In this document: positions 11,774 to 25,475 of the stretch, piece by piece | Layout of the letters: every line of letters begins with the position of its first letter | Numbering within the stretch: position 1 is the first letter of the stretch | Source: Neocallimastix lanati (nom. inval.) | Lineage: Eukaryota > Neocallimastigomycota > Neocallimastigomycetes > Neocallimastigales > Neocallimastigaceae | NCBI GenBank assembly: GCA_016946835.1 | Contig: JACVTC010000103.1 | Coordinates: 259,001 to 323,000, forward strand | DNA length: 64,000 nucleotides | Direction: 5' to 3' | Made by a program: the position numbers and the translations under genes | The notes under the pieces: model-generated | The model's database searches: none | What the model was told of the DNA's origin: nothing | Seen by the model: the letters and a program-made list of their open reading frames with translations, nothing else

Positions 11774-12968
11774 GTATTATACATATATATTATAACTTGT
11801 ATATAAAAATAATTTTTATATTATCTTTTTTAAATAAAAAAAAATTTTTTAATTAAATTGATCAAAAGAATAATGTCAACAAAAATTATGTTAAATAATT
11901 TCATCATTGAATTAGTTAATTATTAACAAATAATATAATTAATAATTAATTGGATAAAAATAAACATATAAATACTGAAATAATTGTTTGATATTTAACA
12001 TATTAGATTAATATTCAGTAAGTTTAACAATATTTTTTTTATTTTTTTATTTTTATATATAAAAAAATAAAACATATATTAATAATTATAATAATTAAAA
12101 TACTAAATACCATATTTTCAAAAGGATTAATTGAATTATAAAATTGTTGATATATTAAGAAAAAAAAATATTAATAAATCAATTTAAAATAGATAAATAT
12201 GTTTGTGGACATATAAATAATTATATAGAAAGGACATTGCATATATGAAAAATAAATTTATATTATTTTTTTTTAATGATATATTAAGTAATATAAAATA
12301 TATATTATTTATACTTTTTTTATATTTTTAATTCTAAGCATAAACTAATCTATATGTGCTTATCCACTTTCTTTTCTTATATATATATTTTTCAGATTCC
12401 TCCTTATATTTAGTATACAATATTATCTCCTTTGGTATATATTTCATTTCTTTTAATACATTACTAAATAGAAATATTTATTTACATATAACTTTATTTA
12501 AATTTAAAAGATTACCAAACATTCTTTAAATAGCAATTTATTGATCCAATAAATATATATATTTATATTTATTATTATTATTAGTTTTTTTAATTTTATT
12601 TATAGCATTTATTTATTAATATATAAAATAGTCTTCTGTCATTAACCTTCTTACATATTTTTTTCTTAAATTCACCATTGTTTAATGTTGTTGATAAATA
12701 TTAAACATATAAAATTATAATAATTAAAAATAAATGAAAAATAAATAAATGTATATCCTAATGTATTAATATACTAACAATATTTTTATAAATAAACACT
12801 AAAATAACAATATTATATTATTATAAATATTTAAACTCTTTTATTTTATTTTATTATTATTTTTTTTTTTTTTTTGAATGTTATTTTATTTATTAATACT
12901 GAAATATTTTAATTATGCAATATAATATAATATTTGAATATTTAATTATATCATCATTAATTAAATTA

Positions 12969-13008
<40 letters not shown>

Positions 13009-14152
13009 ATGTTAAGTTGTAAATAAAATAAAATTATTTCATGTATGGAATATATGATGAAGAACAATAAATATATATTTGAAGTTCTATTTTATCAAAT
13101 TTTAAACATATGATTATAATATTATTAATTTAAATTTATTGTAATTTTGGAAGAATATTATTATAATATCTATTGATTTAAATAAATAAATATATTTTTT
13201 CTTTAATATATATAAGAGTTAGTTATTCATATTTAAAATTAAAAACAATATTAAAAAATATTTAAATAAAAAAAAAAGGAGTAGATAAGTACATGTATAT
13301 CTATTTTTACTTTGAATTAAATTATATTAAAGTATTAATAATATATTATATACTATTATAATATAATATTAAATATTATAAAAAATTGTATAAACTTAAT
13401 TTATATTAATGTAACTTCCTTGTTAAAAAATGATCTCTTCATATTAAAATATATTTTATATAAGTTTATTTTAATAACATTCATTTCATAAAGCAATTAT
13501 TTTTTTTTTTTTTTTTAATTACTATTATATTTTTCCATTTAAAAAACAAAATAAATATTGATTAACTTATTGAATATATATATAATTTGTTAAATTCAAA
13601 CAATTAATTCAGTATTTATATGTTTATTTTTATCCAATTAATATGTAATTATATCATTGGTTGATAATTAACTAATTTAATGATGAAATTATTTAACATA
13701 ATTTTTGTTGACATTATTCTTTTGATCAATTTAATTAAAAAAAATTTTTTTATTTAAAAACATAAATTATAATATATATGTATAATACATTTTATTTAAA
13801 TTTCAATTTAAAAATTTTTATATTAATATATGAATAATAGTATACAATAATAAAAAACGAATATGTATATATAAAAAAAAAATAATAATAAAAAATTTTT
13901 TGGTATAAATAAATAAAATTTTTCTTTGTTTACTTGATTTTCATCATTCTATATTATATTAGAAAATTAAAATTTAAAAGATCTTTTTAAAGGATTATAT
14001 ATAATTCATAATATATCAATTTTATATCAAACAGAGTTATTCACTAAGTTATATCGCGTTTTTAATTTTTATAAATTAGTTTGGATTCTTTTTGAATTTA
14101 TATATATATATTTTTTTTAAAGTGATTAAGATAAAAATAATAAATAATAAAA
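11442..14152. repeat. Head-to-head spacer of copies 2/3, an old imperfect palindrome
   Basis: No gene seen. The conserved upstream block occurs twice in opposite orientation (about 11830-12060 and 13560-13760), so the spacer is a degenerate inverted repeat centred near 12.8 kb. A 38-base-class poly-A run lies near 12970-13007. Most of 11830-13720 is repeated in direct orientation, with substitutions, at about 21290-23230 upstream of copy 4. Confidence 0.65.
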
Positions 14153-15679
14153 ATGCCAATCGCTACTACTTTAGAACCTGTGTCTGTAATTTCTGATAAA
14201 AGAAATTTAAAATATAATAATTTTGAAAAAATTCCTTATAATAATGAAAATTTTAAGGTTACTTCTGTTCAAAATAATAACAAGAAAGGTAAATCTTTTA
14301 CTCCTCTTAATGGTCCAAAGTTATCAAAAAGAGCTTTAGAAATTCAAAATGAAGAATTTCTTTTAAGTAAAGGTATTATTATTGTTCGAAATAATAAATA
14401 TCATCCAGAATCAAATCCAAATGGAATTATTAATCTTGGAACTGCTGAAAATAAATTAAATAATGTTGAAATGTTAAGTAAAATTAATGATCCAAAAATA
14501 TCTACTGTAACAGCTGAACAATTACTTTATGGTCCAAATCCAGGTTCAAATAGATTACGTGAAGAAATTGCTAAATTATTAAATCGTCATTTTAATCCAA
14601 AGGTATTATTGAATAAAGAGAATATTTGTGTTGGAAATGGATGTGGACCACTTCTTAATTTATATGGTGAAGTATTATTTGATGCCGGAGATGCATTTTT
14701 AGTTCCAGGTCCATTTTATGGAGGATTCGAAGCAGATATTAAATATGGAGCAAGAGTTTATCCTATTCCAGTTCAACATGAAGAAGATGATTGTTTAAAA
14801 GTTAGTGAAGAATCATTAGAAAAAGCATTAAGAAATGCAAATAGACCAGTTAAAGGAATTATTATTGCTAATCCAAATAATCCATTTGGACGATGTTATA
14901 GTGCTGAACAACTTCTTCTTTTCTGTAATTTTGCCAAGTCTCATGGTCTTTTCGTTATTTGTGATGAAATATATGGACTTTCAACTTGGAAAGATATTGT
15001 TTCAGAAAACATTGAAGAAGGTAAAAGTATTGAAGATTATGAATGTCATTGTTCACAATGTCAAGATATTAAAAATATTAAAAGAATTGAAAGTAATATT
15101 GATGGAGAAAGTCATATATTTACATCAATATTTTCATTAGATCTTCCAGATCCCGAAAATACTCATGGATTGTGGGGATTTTCTAAAGATTTTTGTTTAA
15201 ATGGATTAAGAATTGGAGTCACAATTTCTTACTCTAAAACAGTTATGGCAGCTATTCAAAAGATTTGTTTTTTAACTTGTATTCCAACAAATATTGATAA
15301 TATTCTTGTTAATATTTTATCAGATGAAGAATGGACTGACAATTTCATTATAAATAACAATCGTAAATTATATAAGAGTTATAGTCATTTAACTAATTCT
15401 TTAAATGCACATGGTATTCCATATGTTAAAGGAGATTCCGGATTCTTTATTTATATTGATCTTCATCAAGCAAGAATAGATGAATATGATTTATGGATGA
15501 AATTATTAGAAGGAGGAATATATATTTCACCAAGTCAAGCATTCTTCAGTAAAGATAGTTATTCTGAAAGGAATTGGTTTAGAATATGTTTTGCAGTTGA
15601 ACAAAAAGAACTTGATTTATCTTTAGAAAGATTATATAAAGTTTTAGAAACTATTAAATATAATCAACAAAATAAATAA
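14153..15679 (+). CDS. ACC-synthase-like PLP aminotransferase, copy 3
   Basis: 508 residues, about 98% identical to copy 1. Differences by position: Thr6, Asp15, Ser38-Val39, Thr50, Ala229, Ile306, Asn308, His321, Ile322 and Ala463. They fall in the disordered N-terminus or in the Cys-rich insertion; every catalytic position is unchanged. It has the 'b' type 5' flank (GTGATTAAGATAAAAATAAT before the ATG), as copies 4 and 6 do, but a 3' flank shared only with copy 5. This is a chimaera relative to copies 1 and 2. Confidence 0.92.
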   Translation: MPIATTLEPVSVISDKRNLKYNNFEKIPYNNENFKVTSVQNNNKKGKSFTPLNGPKLSKRALEIQNEEFLLSKGIIIVRNNKYHPESNPNGIINLGTAENKLNNVEMLSKINDPKISTVTAEQLLYGPNPGSNRLREEIAKLLNRHFNPKVLLNKENICVGNGCGPLLNLYGEVLFDAGDAFLVPGPFYGGFEADIKYGARVYPIPVQHEEDDCLKVSEESLEKALRNANRPVKGIIIANPNNPFGRCYSAEQLLLFCNFAKSHGLFVICDEIYGLSTWKDIVSENIEEGKSIEDYECHCSQCQDIKNIKRIESNIDGESHIFTSIFSLDLPDPENTHGLWGFSKDFCLNGLRIGVTISYSKTVMAAIQKICFLTCIPTNIDNILVNILSDEEWTDNFIINNNRKLYKSYSHLTNSLNAHGIPYVKGDSGFFIYIDLHQARIDEYDLWMKLLEGGIYISPSQAFFSKDSYSERNWFRICFAVEQKELDLSLERLYKVLETIKYNQQNK

Positions 15680-17704
<2,025 letters not shown>

Positions 17705-17884
17705 TTATGGATAATTTGTATATATTTACTTTATAATAATATTTTATATTTCGTTAAATATTGATAATGTAGTTTCGTATAATAATATATTTATCATATT
17801 TCATGATAAAATTTATGATTTAAATTTATATTATTAATTATCTTCATTAGAAAAAAATTTTTGATTATAAAATTAAAAATATCC

Positions 17885-17933
<49 letters not shown>

Positions 17934-18348
17934 AAAGAAAAAAAAAATACGTTATATATTGATTTTTATAAATAATATTTTATTGATAATTAAATTTTAT
18001 TTTTTTATTTTTTTATTTATTCATTTTATTATTTTTTTATTTATCTATTTATTTATTTATTATTTATTTATTTATTTATATTCTTTTTAAACTTAATAAA
18101 GAAAAATTCCTTTATATATATATATATAATACTAATTTAGGAAGATATATATATATTTTTATTTAAAAAAAAATTTAAAACAAAAAGTATATATATTATA
18201 TCATTTTTTTTTAAAAAAACATGGAAGAGAATACACTTCTATAAATTTATTAATCTTATTATAAAAAATGGATGTAGGTGAAATGTACATCATAAATTAA
18301 AAATAAAAATAAAAGTTAAGAAATAAAAAATGAAAAAGCTCAAAAATA
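17705..18348. other. AT-rich spacer, remnant of type-A flank
   Basis: Contains a long poly-A run at about 17890-17930 and weak similarity to the inverted type-A flank seen at 9240-9480 (ATTAATTATCTTCATTAGAAA). No gene seen. Confidence 0.5.
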
Positions 18349-18790
18349 TTATGTATTTCGGAAAGTTGTACTATGCGGGAATTTTTCCTTCCTAACAAAT
18401 AAAAAAATAATAAAACCTAGAAGTAACATCTTTAAAATAGATAGCGTGGTGTCCACTAAATTCTCCTCGAATTCATCATTTATTGAACTACTAAGGCGAG
18501 ATTCACCCTTAGTAGAAATAGATAATGATCCTGTATTATCATTATGCCTTATCAGTACGACGTCGACGCTCTTGGTTAAATTTGGTATTTTGGAATACCT
18601 ATCAAATAATAGCTCAAACGAACTACTTATGATAGGTATTACGCTATTAAGAATTCCGCCAAGTCAACAATTTTTGGAACAGGTGACTTAGATAAGCCTT
18701 CGAAAAGTAGTTCATTTAATTGTCTCTGTTCCCCACTATCGAAATATAGCTTATTTAAAGCTAATATTCCACCAAGAAAGAACAATATAT
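18349..18790 (-). pseudogene. Broken gene with C-terminal membrane anchor
   Basis: A G+C-richer island between tail-to-tail copies 3 and 4. On the minus strand one frame runs from about 18790 to 18645 (contains DSGEQRQLNELLFEG and LAEFLIA, then a stop). After a frame change near 18640 a second frame runs to the stop at 18349-18351 and contains FELLFDRYSKIPN, NDNTGSLSIS and, near its end, the hydrophobic segment LSILKMLLLGFIIFLFVRK, typical of a single-pass membrane anchor. Codon use is much less A/T-biased than the aminotransferases. I do not recognise the family. A short stretch (CCAAATTTAACC...GAGCGTCGACG) resembles sequence near 30020, so spacer relics may be related. Confidence 0.5.
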
Positions 18791-19330
18791 TATATCATAA
18801 TATTAATTAAATAAATTTAATAAGTTTTTTTTTTTTTTTAATATCAAAATATATATATATATATATTTACACTATTTTATTATTATAAATTAATAAATAA
18901 ATATTAAATTAAATGCCTAAATTTAAATTAAATATAAATAATTAAAAACACTAAAATTAAAAAATATTAATATTAAAATTAAATTAATAATTCGGTTTTT
19001 TTTTGTTTATATATTATTTTATTTTTATTTTTAGTTATTATAATGTTTTTAATTAGTTTTACAAAGTTCAAATATTTTTTTTTTTTTTTAAATTAAATAT
19101 TAAAATTTAATGATTAAATAAATAAATAAAAAATTAACAGATAGTATTTGATTATAATAAATAATTTAATGTATTCAAAATATGTATTATTTTAATGAAT
19201 TAAATTTACAAAATATGTTATTTATAGATAGTAATTATATTAACATGTTTAAATTTAAGAAATATATTAGTATTACTTATTATTGATTATTGGCTTTAAT
19301 ATTTATAATTGAATATTTATATAAATTCAT
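18791..19330. repeat. Type-A 3' flank of copy 4
   Basis: AT-rich 3' flank of copy 4 on the minus strand, collinear with the flanks of copies 1 and 2 but with substitutions and indels. No gene. Confidence 0.7.
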
Positions 19331-20857
19331 TTATTTATTTTGTTGATTATATTTAATAGTTTCTAAAACTTTATATAATCTTTCTAAAGATAAATCAAGT
19401 TCTTTTTGTTCAACTGCAAAACATATTCTAAACCAATTCCTTTCAGAATAACTATCTTTACTGAAGAATGCTTGACTTGGTGAAATATATATTCCGCCTT
19501 CTAATAATTTCATCCATAAATCATATTCATCTATTCTTGCTTGATGAAGATCAATATAAATAAAGAATCCGGAATCTCCTTTAACATATGGAATACCATG
19601 TGCATTTAAAGAATTAGTTAAATGACTATAACTCTTATATAATTTACGATTGTTATTTATAATGAAATTGTCAGTCCATTCTTCATCTGATAAAATATTA
19701 ACAAGAATATTATCAATATTTGTTGGAATACAAGTTAAGAAACAAATCTTTTGAATAGCTGCCATAACTGTTTTAGAGTAAGAAATTGTGACTCCAATTC
19801 TTAATCCATTTAAACAAAAATCTTTAGAAAATCCCCATAATCCATGAGTATTTTCGGGATCTGGAAGATCTAATGAAAATATTGATGTGAATTTATGACT
19901 TTCTCCATCAATATTACTTTCAATTCTTTTAATACTTTTATTACCTTGACATTGTGAACAATGACATTCATAATCTTCAATGCTTTTACCTTCTTCAATG
20001 TTTTCTGAAACAATATCTTTCCAAGTTGAGAGTCCATATATTTCATCACAAATAACGAAAAGACCATGAGACTTGGCAAAATTACAGAAAAGAAGAAGTT
20101 GTTCAGCACTATAACATCGTCCAAATGGATTATTTGGATTAGCAATAATAATTCCTTTAACTGGTCTATTTGCATTTCTTAATGCTTTTTCTAATGATTC
20201 TTCACTAACTTTTAAACAATCATCTTCTTCATGTTGAATTGGAATAGGATAAACTCTTGCTCCATATTTAATATCTGCTTCAAATCCTCCATAAAATGGT
20301 CCTGGAACTAAAAATGCATCTCCGGCATCAAATAATACTTCACCATATAAATTAAGAAGTGGTCCACATCCATTTCCAACACAAATATTCTCTTTATTCA
20401 ATAATACTTTTGGATTAAAATGACGATTTAATAATTTAGCAATTTCTTCACGTAATCTATCTGAACCTGGATTTGGACCATAAAGTAATTGTTCAGCTGT
20501 TACAGTAGATATTTTTGGATCATTAATTTTACTTAACATTTCAACATTATTTAATTTATTTTCAGCAGTTCCAAGATTAATAATTCCATTTGGATTTGAT
20601 TCTGGATGATATTTATTATTACGAACAATAATAATACCTTTACTTAAAAGAAATTCTTCATTTTGAATTTCTAAAGCTCTTTTTGATAACTTTGGACCAT
20701 TAAGAGGAATAAAAGATTTATCTTTCTTGTTATTATTTTGAATGGTAGTAACCTTAAAATTTTCATTATTATAAGGAATTTTTTCAAAATTATTATATTT
20801 TAAATTTCTTTTATCAGAAATTACAGAAACAGGTTCTAAAGCAGTAGCGATTGGCAT
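19331..20857 (-). CDS. ACC-synthase-like PLP aminotransferase, copy 4
   Basis: 508 residues. Differs from copy 1 at Asp15, Asp46, Asp133 (YGPNPGSD, also in copy 6), Ile207, Ala229, Gly305, His321 and Ala463. The PLP lysine, Asp271, Tyr274 and both arginines are kept, so it should be active. Its 5' flank is an inverted near-copy of that of copy 3, and its 3' flank is the copy 1/2 type. It is head-to-head with copy 5 across a large palindrome. Confidence 0.92.
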   Translation of the reverse strand: MPIATALEPVSVISDKRNLKYNNFEKIPYNNENFKVTTIQNNNKKDKSFIPLNGPKLSKRALEIQNEEFLLSKGIIIVRNNKYHPESNPNGIINLGTAENKLNNVEMLSKINDPKISTVTAEQLLYGPNPGSDRLREEIAKLLNRHFNPKVLLNKENICVGNGCGPLLNLYGEVLFDAGDAFLVPGPFYGGFEADIKYGARVYPIPIQHEEDDCLKVSEESLEKALRNANRPVKGIIIANPNNPFGRCYSAEQLLLFCNFAKSHGLFVICDEIYGLSTWKDIVSENIEEGKSIEDYECHCSQCQGNKSIKRIESNIDGESHKFTSIFSLDLPDPENTHGLWGFSKDFCLNGLRIGVTISYSKTVMAAIQKICFLTCIPTNIDNILVNILSDEEWTDNFIINNNRKLYKSYSHLTNSLNAHGIPYVKGDSGFFIYIDLHQARIDEYDLWMKLLEGGIYISPSQAFFSKDSYSERNWFRICFAVEQKELDLSLERLYKVLETIKYNQQNK

Positions 20858-21539
20858 TTTTATTATTTATTATTTTTATCTTAATCACTTTAAAAAAAAT
20901 ATATATATAAATTCAAAAAGAATCCAAACTAATTTATAAAAATTAAAAACGATATATAACTTAGTGAATAACTCTGTTTGATATAAAATTGATATATTAT
21001 GAATTATATATAATCCTTTAAAAAGATCTTTTAAATTTTAATTTTCTAATATAATATAGAATGATGAAAATCAAGTAAACAAAGAAAAATTTTATTTATT
21101 TATACCAAAAAATTTATTATTATTATTATTATTATTGTTATTATTATTAAATAATATTATTAGTATATTAATTAATAAAAATTTTTAAATTTAATTAATA
21201 TATAAAATGGATTATTCATATATATTATAATGTAATATATATATATATATAATTTTAATATATTATATTTATTAAATAAAAAAATTTTTTAATTAAATTG
21301 ATCAAACGAATAATGTCAACAAATTTCATCATTTAATTAGTTGAATTCTAACAAATAATATAATTATTAATTAATTGGATAAAAATAAACATATAAATAC
21401 TCAAATAATTGTTTGATATTTAACATATTAGATTAATATTCAGTAAGTTTAACAATATTTTTTTTATTTTTTTATTTTTATATATAAAAAAATAAAACAT
21501 ATATTAATAATTATAATAATTAAAATACTAAATACCATA

Positions 21540-22990
21540 TTTTCAAAAAGATTAATTTAATTATAAAATAGTTGATATATTAAGAAAAAAAATATTAAAA
21601 ATAAGTCAATTTAAAATAGATAAATACATTTGTGGACATATAAATAATTATGTATAAAGGACATTGCATATGAAAAATAAATTTATATTGTTTTCTTTTA
21701 AATACTTATTATGATTATTAAATGATATAAAATATATATTATAAATACTTTTTTTTTATATTTCAATTCAAAACATTAATTGATCTATATGTGCTTATCC
21801 ACTTTCTTTTCATATATACTTTATTTAATATTCTTCCCTCTATTTAGTATATAACATTAACTCTTTTAATATATATTCCTTTTCTTTTAATACTTTACTA
21901 AATAGAAATATTTATTTACATATAAATTTATTTAAATTTGAAAGATCACTAAATATTCTTTTAATAGTAATTATTTATTCAATAAATATATATATTTATA
22001 ATTATTATTATTTTTATTTCAAATTTTATTATCAGCTTTTGTTTATTAATATATGAAATAGTCTTCTGTCAATAACCTTCTTACATATTTTTTTTCTAAA
22101 ATTCACCATAGTTTAATGTTATTAATAAATATTAAATATATAAAATTATAATAATTAAAAATAAATGAAAAATAGATAAATATATATTCAAATATATTAA
22201 TATACTAATAATATTTTTATAAATAAACACTAAAATAATATAATTATAAATATTTAAATTCTTTTATTTTATTTTATTTTATTTTTTATTTTATTTTTAT
22301 TCTTTTTTTTATTTTTTTTTTGAATAAATATCTATATATTATTTTATTCATTAAAACTAAAATATTTTAATTATACAATATTATATAATGTTTGAATAAT
22401 ATTTAATATTGTTAGCATTAATTAAATAAGTTCAAATTGAAAAGAAAATGTTAAGCAGTAAATAAAAGAGGATCATTATTGATTTAAATTTAATGTAATT
22501 TTGGAATAATATTATTATAATTTTTTATAGATTTAAATAACTAAATATATATTATTCATTCGTCAATATATATGTTATATATAAATAGAGTTTAAGTTAT
22601 TTATATTTAAAATTAAGAATCATATTACTTAAATTATATTTAAATAAAAAAAAAAGAGTAGATAAGTATATGAATATCTATTTTCACTTTGAATTAAAAT
22701 ATAATAAAGTATTTATCATATTATATACTGTTTTAATATAATATTAAATATAAAAAATTAATATAAACTTAAGTTTATATTAATTTAACATTTTTTTTAA
22801 AAAATGATCTTTTCATATTAAAATATATTTCATATTAATTTATTTTTATTTATTTTAATTTATTCACTTTATTTCTTTTTTTTTTTTTTTTTTTTTTTTC
22901 TACTTTTTCTATATTTCAATAATTATTTTATTATTATATTAATCCATAAAATAATATTCATTTCATATAACTATTATTTCTTTTTTTTTT
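21540..22990. repeat. Left arm of head-to-head palindrome (copies 4/5)
   Basis: About 1.45 kb upstream of copy 4 is repeated in reverse complement at 23312-24740 with very few mismatches; for instance GTTAAGCAGTAAATAAAAGA at 22451 faces its complement at about 23847. No gene inside. Outside the arm, similarity continues at a lower level into both 5' flanks and CDSs. Confidence 0.85.
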
Positions 22991-23311
22991 TAATTATTAT
23001 TATATTTTTCAATTTATAAAAACAAAATAATATATCGCTTAACTTATTGAATATAAATATAATTTGTTATATATCAAACAATTATTTAACTATTTATTTG
23101 TTTATATTATTCCAATTAAATACTAATTATATTATTTGTTTATAATTAACTAATTATGTTATGAAATTATTTAACATAATTTTTTTTGACATATTAATTC
23201 AATTAAAAAAAAAAATTTTTTATTTAACAAATAAAAAATATTAAAATTATTTATATATATAATAATAAATTATAATATATAAAATACATTTAATTTATCA
23301 ATTTCAGTTAT
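22991..23311. other. 320-bp spacer of the 4/5 palindrome
   Basis: An asymmetric spacer holding one orientation of the conserved upstream sequence (TATTGAATATAAATATAATT, then CATAATTTTTTTTGACAT). It is collinear with the DNA upstream of copy 3 (about 13560-13740), so the fold-back junction appears to lie inside a promoter-proximal module. Confidence 0.65.
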
Positions 23312-24740
23312 AAAAAAAAAAGAGAAATAATAATTATATGAAATGAATATTATTTTATGGATTAATATAATAATAAAATAATTATTGAAATATAGAAAAA
23401 GTAGAAAAATAAAAAAAAAAAGAAAAAAAGTGAATAAATTAAAATAAATAAAAATAAATTAATATGAAATATATTTTAATATGAAAAGATCATTTTTTAA
23501 AAAAAATGTTAAATTAATATAAACTTAAGTTTATATTAATTTTTTATATTTAATATTATATTAAAACAATATATAATATGATAAATACTTTATTATATTT
23601 TAATTCAAAGTGAAAATAGATATTCATATACTTATCTACTCTTTTTTTTTTATTTAAATATAATTTAAGTAATATGATTCTTAATTTTAAATATAAATAA
23701 CTTAAACTCTATTTATATATAACATATATATTGACGAATGAATAATATATATTTAGTTATTTAAATCTATAAAAAATTATAATAATATTATTCCAAAATT
23801 ACATTAAATTTAAATCAATAATGATCCTCTTTTATTTACTGCTTAACATTTTCTTTTCAATTTGAACTTATTTAATTAATGCTAACAATATTAAATATTA
23901 TTCAAACATTATATAATATTGTATAATTAAAATATTTTAGTTTTAATGAATAAAATAATATATAGATATTTATTCAAAAAAAAAAATAAAAAAAAGAATA
24001 AAAATAAAATAAAAAATAAAATAAAATAAAATAAAAGAGTTTAAATATTTATAATTATATTATTTTAGTGTTTATTTATAAAAATATTATTAGTATATTA
24101 ATATATTTGAATATATATTTATCTATTTTTCATTTATTTTTAATTATTATAATTTTATATATTTAATACTTATTAATAACATTAAACTATGGTGAATTTA
24201 AGAAAAAAAAATATGTAAGAAGGTTATTGACAGAAGACTATTTCATATATTAATAAACAAAAGCTGATAATAAAATTTGAAATAAAAATAATAATAATTA
24301 TAAATATATATATTTATTGAATAAATAATTACTATTAAAAGAATATTTAGTGATCTTTCAAATTTAAATAAATTTATATGTAAATAAATATTTCTATTTA
24401 GTAAAGTATTAAAAGAAAAGGAATATATATTAAAAGAGTTAATGTTATATACTAAATAGAGGGAAGAATATTAAATAAAGTATATATGAAAAGAAAGTGG
24501 ATAAGCACAAATAGATCAATTAATGTTTTGAATTGAATTATAAAAAAAAAGTATTTATAATATATATTTTATATCATTTAATAATCATAATAAGTATTTA
24601 AAAGAAAACAATATTTATTTTTTTTTCATATGCAATGTCCTTTATACATAATTATTTATATGTGCACAAACGTATTTATCTATTTAAATTGACTTATTTT
24701 CAAAAGGATTAATTTAATTATAAAATAGTTGATATATAAA
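23312..24740. repeat. Right arm of head-to-head palindrome (copies 4/5)
   Basis: Reverse complement of 21540-22990 and 5' flank of copy 5. No gene seen. After about 24740 the two sides diverge, and the copy 5 side continues as the 'a' type 5' flank. Confidence 0.85.
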
Positions 24741-25475
24741 AATTATAAATATATTAAAATATATGATATTTAATATTTTAATTACTATTATTATTAACAT
24801 TTTTTTAGAGTTTTTTTTTTTTTTTTTTCAATTAAAAAATTAAAAAAAAAAAAAAAAATATTGATAAATTTACTGGATATAAATCTAATTTGTTGAATAT
24901 TAAATAATTATTTAGTATTTATATTTATTTTTATCCAATTAATTAATAATTATATTATTTGTTGTTAATTAACTAATTCAATGATGAAATTATTTGACAT
25001 AATTTTTGTTGACATTATTCTTTTGATCAATTTAATTAAAAAAATTTTTTATTTAATAAATGTAATATATTAAAATTATATATATATTATATTATATTAT
25101 ATATGTATAATACATTTTATTAAAATATCAATTAAAATATTTTTATATTAATGTATGAATAACAGTATATAATAATAAAAAACAAAGTATATATAAAAAA
25201 AAATATTAAAAATTTTTTTTTTTTTTGTATATAAATAAATAAAATTTTCTTCGTTTATTTTTTTTTTCACCATTCTATATTATATTTGAAAATTAAAATT
25301 TAAAAGATCTTTTTAAAAGATTTTAAATATTCCATAATATATCAATTTAATATCTAACAAAGCTATTCATAAAGTTATATTAAGTTTTTAATTATTATAA
25401 ATTAATTTTAGTTCTTGTAAAGTTTTTATATAATATTTTTGAAATAGATTAAAATATAAATAGTAAATAATAAAA

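Noticed and set aside
18446-18691. Plus-strand frame of 81 codons
   Set aside because: The minus strand gives the more protein-like reading, ending in a clear membrane anchor and basic tail.
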